This document shows, piece after piece, positions 32,421 to 35,563 of a stretch of DNA of 35,563 bases. A program made the translations under genes and the position numbers. Each line of letters starts with the position of its first letter. Position 1 is the first letter of the stretch. The stretch comes from Clostridiaceae bacterium (GTDB taxonomy: Bacteria; Bacillota; Clostridia; Oscillospirales; Acutalibacteraceae). The DNA lies in contig JAEEYU010000022.1 in the NCBI GenBank assembly GCA_016288315.1, positions 1-35,563 of the forward strand. The letters are read 5' to 3'. Below the pieces are notes generated by a model. It was not told the DNA's origin, searched no databases, and saw nothing but the letters and a program-made list of their open reading frames with translations.

Positions 32421-33586
32421 TGAATATAAAAGAGACGGATAAAAAATATATAGCCGGCACATACGGGCGTTTTGACCTTGCTCTTGTCAGGGGAAAGGGC
32501 TCGCTTGCTTATGACGAGAACGGCAAAGAATATATCGACCTCGGCACGGGCATAGCGGTAAACGCCTTCGGAATAGGCGATGAGGAATGGAAAAAGGCGG
32601 TTGAAGAGCAGCTTGACGCAATTCCGCACGCATCCAACCTCTATTTTACCGAACCCTGCGCGCGTCTTGCTCAAATGCTCTGCGAAAAAACGGGCATGTC
32701 GAAGGTGTTTTTCGGCAACTCCGGCGCAGAGGCAAACGAGTGCGCAATCAAAGCCGCCCGCAAATGGGGGCTTGACAACAAGGGTGAGGGTTATTCGACA
32801 ATAATCACGCTCAGAAACAGTTTTCACGGCAGAACGGTGACCACCCTTGCGGCAACCGGTCAGGACAGTTTCCATACCGATTTCGGACCGTTCACACAGG
32901 GCTTTGTCTATGCGGATGCGGACGATGCCGCCGACATTGAAAAGCTGGCGGATGAAAACAAATGCTGCGCCGTTATGATGGAGCTTGTTCAGGGCGAGGG
33001 CGGTATTCACGTGCTCTCGAAGGAATATGTTTCAAAAGTGCTTGAAATTGCAAAAGAGAAGAATCTGCTTGTTGTAATCGACGAGGTTCAGACGGGCAAC
33101 GGCAGAACGGGCGAGCTCTACGCCTTTATGAATTACGGCTTTAAGCCCGACATCTTCACAACGGCAAAGGGTCTTGGCGGAGGTCTGCCGATAGGCGCCT
33201 GCGTTTTCGGTGAAAGGACTGCCGACGTTCTCACTGCGGGCTCACACGGCTCAACCTTCGGCGGGAATCCCGCCGCTTGCGCGGGAGCGTGCAGCATACT
33301 CAGCCGTATTGACGGCACCCTTCTTGACGGTGTCAGGAAAAAATCGGAATATATAAAATCACAGCTCGAAAACGCGAAGGGCGTTGAGAATATAAGCGGT
33401 ATGGGTCTTATGCTCGGCGTTAAACCCGTGCGCCCGAAGGCGGAAATAATCGACGCCTGCATGAAAAACGGAGTGCTCGTGCTCGGCGCAAAGGATAAAA
33501 TCCGCCTGCTGCCCGCGCTCAACATTCCCGATGATTTGCTCGAAAAGGGAATTGCGGTTCTCAGGGACGCGCTTGCGGATTATTGA
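32417..33586 (+). CDS. argD: Acetylornithine aminotransferase
   Basis: The 389-residue PLP-dependent aminotransferase shows YIDLGTGIAVNAFGIG, FGNSGAEANECAIKAARKWG and VVIDEVQTGNGRTGELYAF. The PLP-lysine lies in TTAKGLGGGLPIGA, and GSHGSTFGGNPAACAG follows. It converts N-acetylglutamate semialdehyde to acetylornithine using glutamate. Translation is coupled to argB. A second ATG three bases later (32420) is an equal start choice. It precedes the LURP-one-like gene by 16 bases. Confidence 0.94.
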   Translation: MMNIKETDKKYIAGTYGRFDLALVRGKGSLAYDENGKEYIDLGTGIAVNAFGIGDEEWKKAVEEQLDAIPHASNLYFTEPCARLAQMLCEKTGMSKVFFGNSGAEANECAIKAARKWGLDNKGEGYSTIITLRNSFHGRTVTTLAATGQDSFHTDFGPFTQGFVYADADDAADIEKLADENKCCAVMMELVQGEGGIHVLSKEYVSKVLEIAKEKNLLVVIDEVQTGNGRTGELYAFMNYGFKPDIFTTAKGLGGGLPIGACVFGERTADVLTAGSHGSTFGGNPAACAGACSILSRIDGTLLDGVRKKSEYIKSQLENAKGVENISGMGLMLGVKPVRPKAEIIDACMKNGVLVLGAKDKIRLLPALNIPDDLLEKGIAVLRDALADY

Positions 33587-33602
33587 TTAAGGAGACAGTA
33601 AA

Positions 33603-34127
33603 ATGAAGCTTTATATGAAACAGAAGGTCTTTTCGTGGAAAGACAAATCAACCATAAAAGACGAAAACGGTTCTGACAAATATTTTGTTGAGGGCGAGAT
33701 TTTCACAGTCGGCAAAAAGCTGCATATTACCGACACGCAGGGCAACGAGGTTGCCTTTGTGCGTCAGAAGGTTCTGACGCTTATGCCTAAATTCTTTGTT
33801 GATGTAAACGGCGAAGAGGTGGCGGAAATTGTCAAGAAATTCACGTTTTTAAAGCCGAAATATCTTGTCAACGGCCTCGGCTGGGAGGTCAGGGGCGAGT
33901 TTATGGCGCACGACTATGTGATTGAAAAGGACGGCGCACCCATTGTAACCATACACAAAAAATGGATGACCTGGGGCGACACGTTTGAGCTTGACGTGGC
34001 GGACGGAGCGGACGAGGTCTGCGCCCTTGCGGTTGTGCTTGCCATTGACGCGGTTATGGACGCACAGGCGGCGGCGGGAGCAGGCGCGGCGGCAGGAGCA
34101 GGAGCATCGTCGGCAGGAAATAACTGA
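33603..34127 (+). CDS. LURP-one-related (YxjI-like) protein with Ala/Gly tail
   Basis: The 174-residue protein has the beta-barrel pattern of LURP-one-related proteins: KLYMKQKVFSWKDKSTIKDE, a strand pair FTVGKKLHITDTQGNEVAFV, and repeated strands to WGDTFELDVADGADEVCALA, then one hydrophobic helix. The last 20 residues are an Ala/Gly/Ser run (AAAGAGAAAGAGASSAGNN). Family members resemble phospholipid scramblases and Tubby-like folds; the function in bacteria is unclear. It sits 16 bases after argD with GGAG upstream and before the terminator, so it ends the arg transcript without an obvious arginine role. Confidence 0.8.
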   Translation: MKLYMKQKVFSWKDKSTIKDENGSDKYFVEGEIFTVGKKLHITDTQGNEVAFVRQKVLTLMPKFFVDVNGEEVAEIVKKFTFLKPKYLVNGLGWEVRGEFMAHDYVIEKDGAPIVTIHKKWMTWGDTFELDVADGADEVCALAVVLAIDAVMDAQAAAGAGAAAGAGASSAGNN

Positions 34128-34130
34128 AAG

Positions 34131-34152
34131 AACGCCCTTCGGGGCGTTTTTT
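34131..34152 (+). terminator. Rho-independent terminator of the arg operon
   Basis: Stem AACGCCC (34131-34137) pairs with GGGCGTT (34142-34148) around a TTCG tetraloop. The last two stem bases run into TTTTTT. Confidence 0.88.
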
Positions 34153-34219
34153 GATGTCTTTTTTCGATGTCCTGTTTTTTGAACATCAGCCGGTTTAAAA
34201 TGGTATTGAAGCCGCAAGG

Positions 34220-34251
34220 TTGAAATGAAAATGAGGTTATGTTAATATTAT
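34220..34251 (+). promoter_or_regulatory. Possible promoter of the MmeI-like gene
   Basis: TTGAAA (34220-34225) is followed by TAATAT after 17 bases (34243-34248) or TATTAT after 20 (34246-34251). It is a weak match, placed 33-38 bases before the ATG. Confidence 0.4.
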
Positions 34252-34283
34252 TTCAATAACTGCGTGTGAACGGAGAGTTGTTT

Positions 34284-35563
34284 ATGGCACTTAAAAACGC
34301 AAAAGAAACGGAGAAAGCCGCAAAGCAGTTTGTTGAGAACTGGCGCGGCAAGGGCTATGAAAAGGGCGAGAGCCAGAAGTTCTGGATAGAGCTTCTGGAG
34401 CAGGTTTTCGGCGTCAGTAACGCGCCTCAGTTTGTGCAGTTTGAAGACCAGGTAAAGCTCGACAAATCAACGGGCTTTATTGATGTTATGATTCCTTCAA
34501 CGCACGTTATGATTGAGCAGAAAAGCATTGAGAAAGACCTGCGAAAAGGCATAAAGCAGTCAGACGGCACCTTTCTTACGCCGTTTCAGCAGGCAAAAAG
34601 ATACAGCGCAGAACTGCCTTATTCTCAAAGACCCCGCTGGATTGTCACCTGCAATTTCAAAGAGTTTCTTATTTACAATATGGAAAACCCCAACGGTGAG
34701 CCCGAAAGCATTTTGCTTGAAAACCTCGCCAAGGAGTATTACCGGCTGAGCTTTCTTGTTGACGAGGGCAACGAGAACTTAAAGCGGGAGGAAGAAATCT
34801 CAATCAAGGCGGGCGAAATTGTCGGCAGACTTTACGATGCCCTGCGCCGTCAATACAAAGACCCGGAGAGCGAACACGCACAAAAGAGCCTCAACGTGCT
34901 GTGCGTGCGCCTTGTTTTCTGCTTTTATGCGGAGGATGCGGGCGTTTTCGGCAAGCACCTTATGTTCAACAACTATTTAAAGAATTTTGATTCAAAAAAC
35001 TTCCGCAAGGCGGTTATGGATGTTTTCCGCATTTTAAACACAAAGGTTGAAGACCGCGACCCATACGAGGATGAAGACCTTGCCGCCTTCCCCTATGTAA
35101 ACGGCGGGCTTTTTGCCGATGACAGCATAGAGATTCCGCAGTTCACGGATGAAATCAGAGCTCTTGTGCTTGACAACGCAAGCGCAGGTTTTGACTGGTC
35201 GCAGATAAGCCCCACAATTTTCGGCGCGGTGTTTGAGAGCACATTAAACCCCGAAACAAGGCGTTCAGGCGGTATGCATTACACTTCGGTTGAGAATATT
35301 CACAAGGTTATTGACCCGCTGTTTCTTGACGGGCTCAAAGAGGAATTTGAAGGTATAAAAGAGCTGAAGGAGATAAACAACCGCAACAGCAAAATCGAAC
35401 AGTTCCGCAAAAAGCTCGCTTCGCTTAAATTCCTTGACCCCGCCTGCGGTTCGGGCAATTTTCTGACGGAGACTTACATTTCACTGCGCAAGCTTGAAAA
35501 CGAGGCGATTAAGCTCCTGAAATTAAAGAATGACGAACTTGAAGGGCAAGGTCATTTTGAAAA
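34284..35563 (+). CDS. MmeI-like type IIL restriction-modification enzyme, C-terminus cut by window edge
   Basis: The visible 426 codons start at ATG 34284 (GGAGAG seven bases upstream). The N-terminal part holds a PD-(D/E)xK nuclease pattern: Asp67 in FIDVMIP and Glu78-Gln-Lys80 in VMIEQKSIEKD. A helical spacer follows (LNVLCVRLVFCFYAEDAGVF region). Then comes the start of an adenine methyltransferase, with motif I FLDPACGSGNFL at about residue 384. Nuclease and methylase in one chain is the type IIL (MmeI) layout. The catalytic NPPY motif, the target-recognition domain and any partner genes lie beyond the window. The sequence specificity is unknown. Confidence 0.85.
   Translation, partial: MALKNAKETEKAAKQFVENWRGKGYEKGESQKFWIELLEQVFGVSNAPQFVQFEDQVKLDKSTGFIDVMIPSTHVMIEQKSIEKDLRKGIKQSDGTFLTPFQQAKRYSAELPYSQRPRWIVTCNFKEFLIYNMENPNGEPESILLENLAKEYYRLSFLVDEGNENLKREEEISIKAGEIVGRLYDALRRQYKDPESEHAQKSLNVLCVRLVFCFYAEDAGVFGKHLMFNNYLKNFDSKNFRKAVMDVFRILNTKVEDRDPYEDEDLAAFPYVNGGLFADDSIEIPQFTDEIRALVLDNASAGFDWSQISPTIFGAVFESTLNPETRRSGGMHYTSVENIHKVIDPLFLDGLKEEFEGIKELKEINNRNSKIEQFRKKLASLKFLDPACGSGNFLTETYISLRKLENEAIKLLKLKNDELEGQGHFE

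Noticed and set aside
32090-33010. Long minus-strand frame opposite argB and argD
   Set aside because: Both plus-strand genes are certain; the antisense frame has no family features.
1-35563. tRNA, rRNA, CRISPR arrays, insertion sequences, prophage genes
   Set aside because: None of their characteristic sequences, repeats or proteins were seen on either strand by eye; very divergent elements could be missed.

Overview
The window reads as a chromosomal segment of an anaerobic, gut-type Clostridia (Oscillospirales/Ruminococcaceae-like). The support is indirect: strong AGGAGG ribosome sites, SigA-type promoters, Rho-independent hairpins shared by convergent genes, a glycine riboswitch, oxygen-sensitive 2-hydroxyacyl-CoA dehydratase-type enzymes, a desulfoferrodoxin domain, and GH92 and sialate-esterase type glycan enzymes. 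I found no rRNA, tRNA, CRISPR array, transposase or prophage genes. The edges cut two genes: a GPH-type sugar symporter on the left and a type IIL restriction-modification enzyme on the right.

Layout. 1-2184 (minus): zinc-ribbon membrane protein overlapping a GPH-family transporter. 2367-3260 (plus): ChbG/YdjC-type deacetylase. 3315-5666: redox cluster with a nitroreductase (minus) divergent from an iron-sulfur flavoprotein-like protein, a flavin reductase-like protein and a small membrane protein. 5724-12059 (minus): glycan block with a secreted SASA-type esterase, a lipoprotein of seven Big_3-type repeats and a GH92 mannosidase-like enzyme. 12440-20264 (plus): seven-gene lipid operon. 20274-22053: glycine riboswitch and sodium:alanine/glycine symporter. 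22203-23711: HTH-desulfoferrodoxin fusion and alpha/beta hydrolase. 23787-26871 (minus): GH3-family adenylating enzyme and SGNH hydrolase. 27085-27942 (minus): putative manganese/heavy-metal exporter. 28131-29150 (plus): polysaccharide deacetylase lipoprotein with SH3. 29375-34127 (plus): argC-argJ-argB-argD plus a LURP-one-like gene. 34284 to end (plus): MmeI-like enzyme.

The most interesting unit is 12440-20264. An ECF sigma factor and a 70-residue single-span membrane protein (candidate anti-sigma) are coupled to PlsC acyltransferase, AMP-forming acyl ligase, a second PlsC, and a two-gene BadF/BcrA-type activase plus 2-hydroxyacyl-CoA dehydratase pair. That pair has the architecture of the anaerobic plasmalogen operon (plsA-plsR) of Clostridium perfringens. 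I infer an operon that makes or remodels phospholipids, including ether lipids, controlled by its own extracytoplasmic sigma factor. The two halves of the plasmalogen enzyme lie in the same reading frame, separated only by TAA-GAG-ATG.

Other notable items: an XRE-type HTH fused to a superoxide-reductase-like domain that keeps all iron ligands but lacks the Glu-Lys pair; a single-aptamer glycine riboswitch with a possible antiterminator pairing; and ArgR-box-like sites, one overlapping the argC -10 element.
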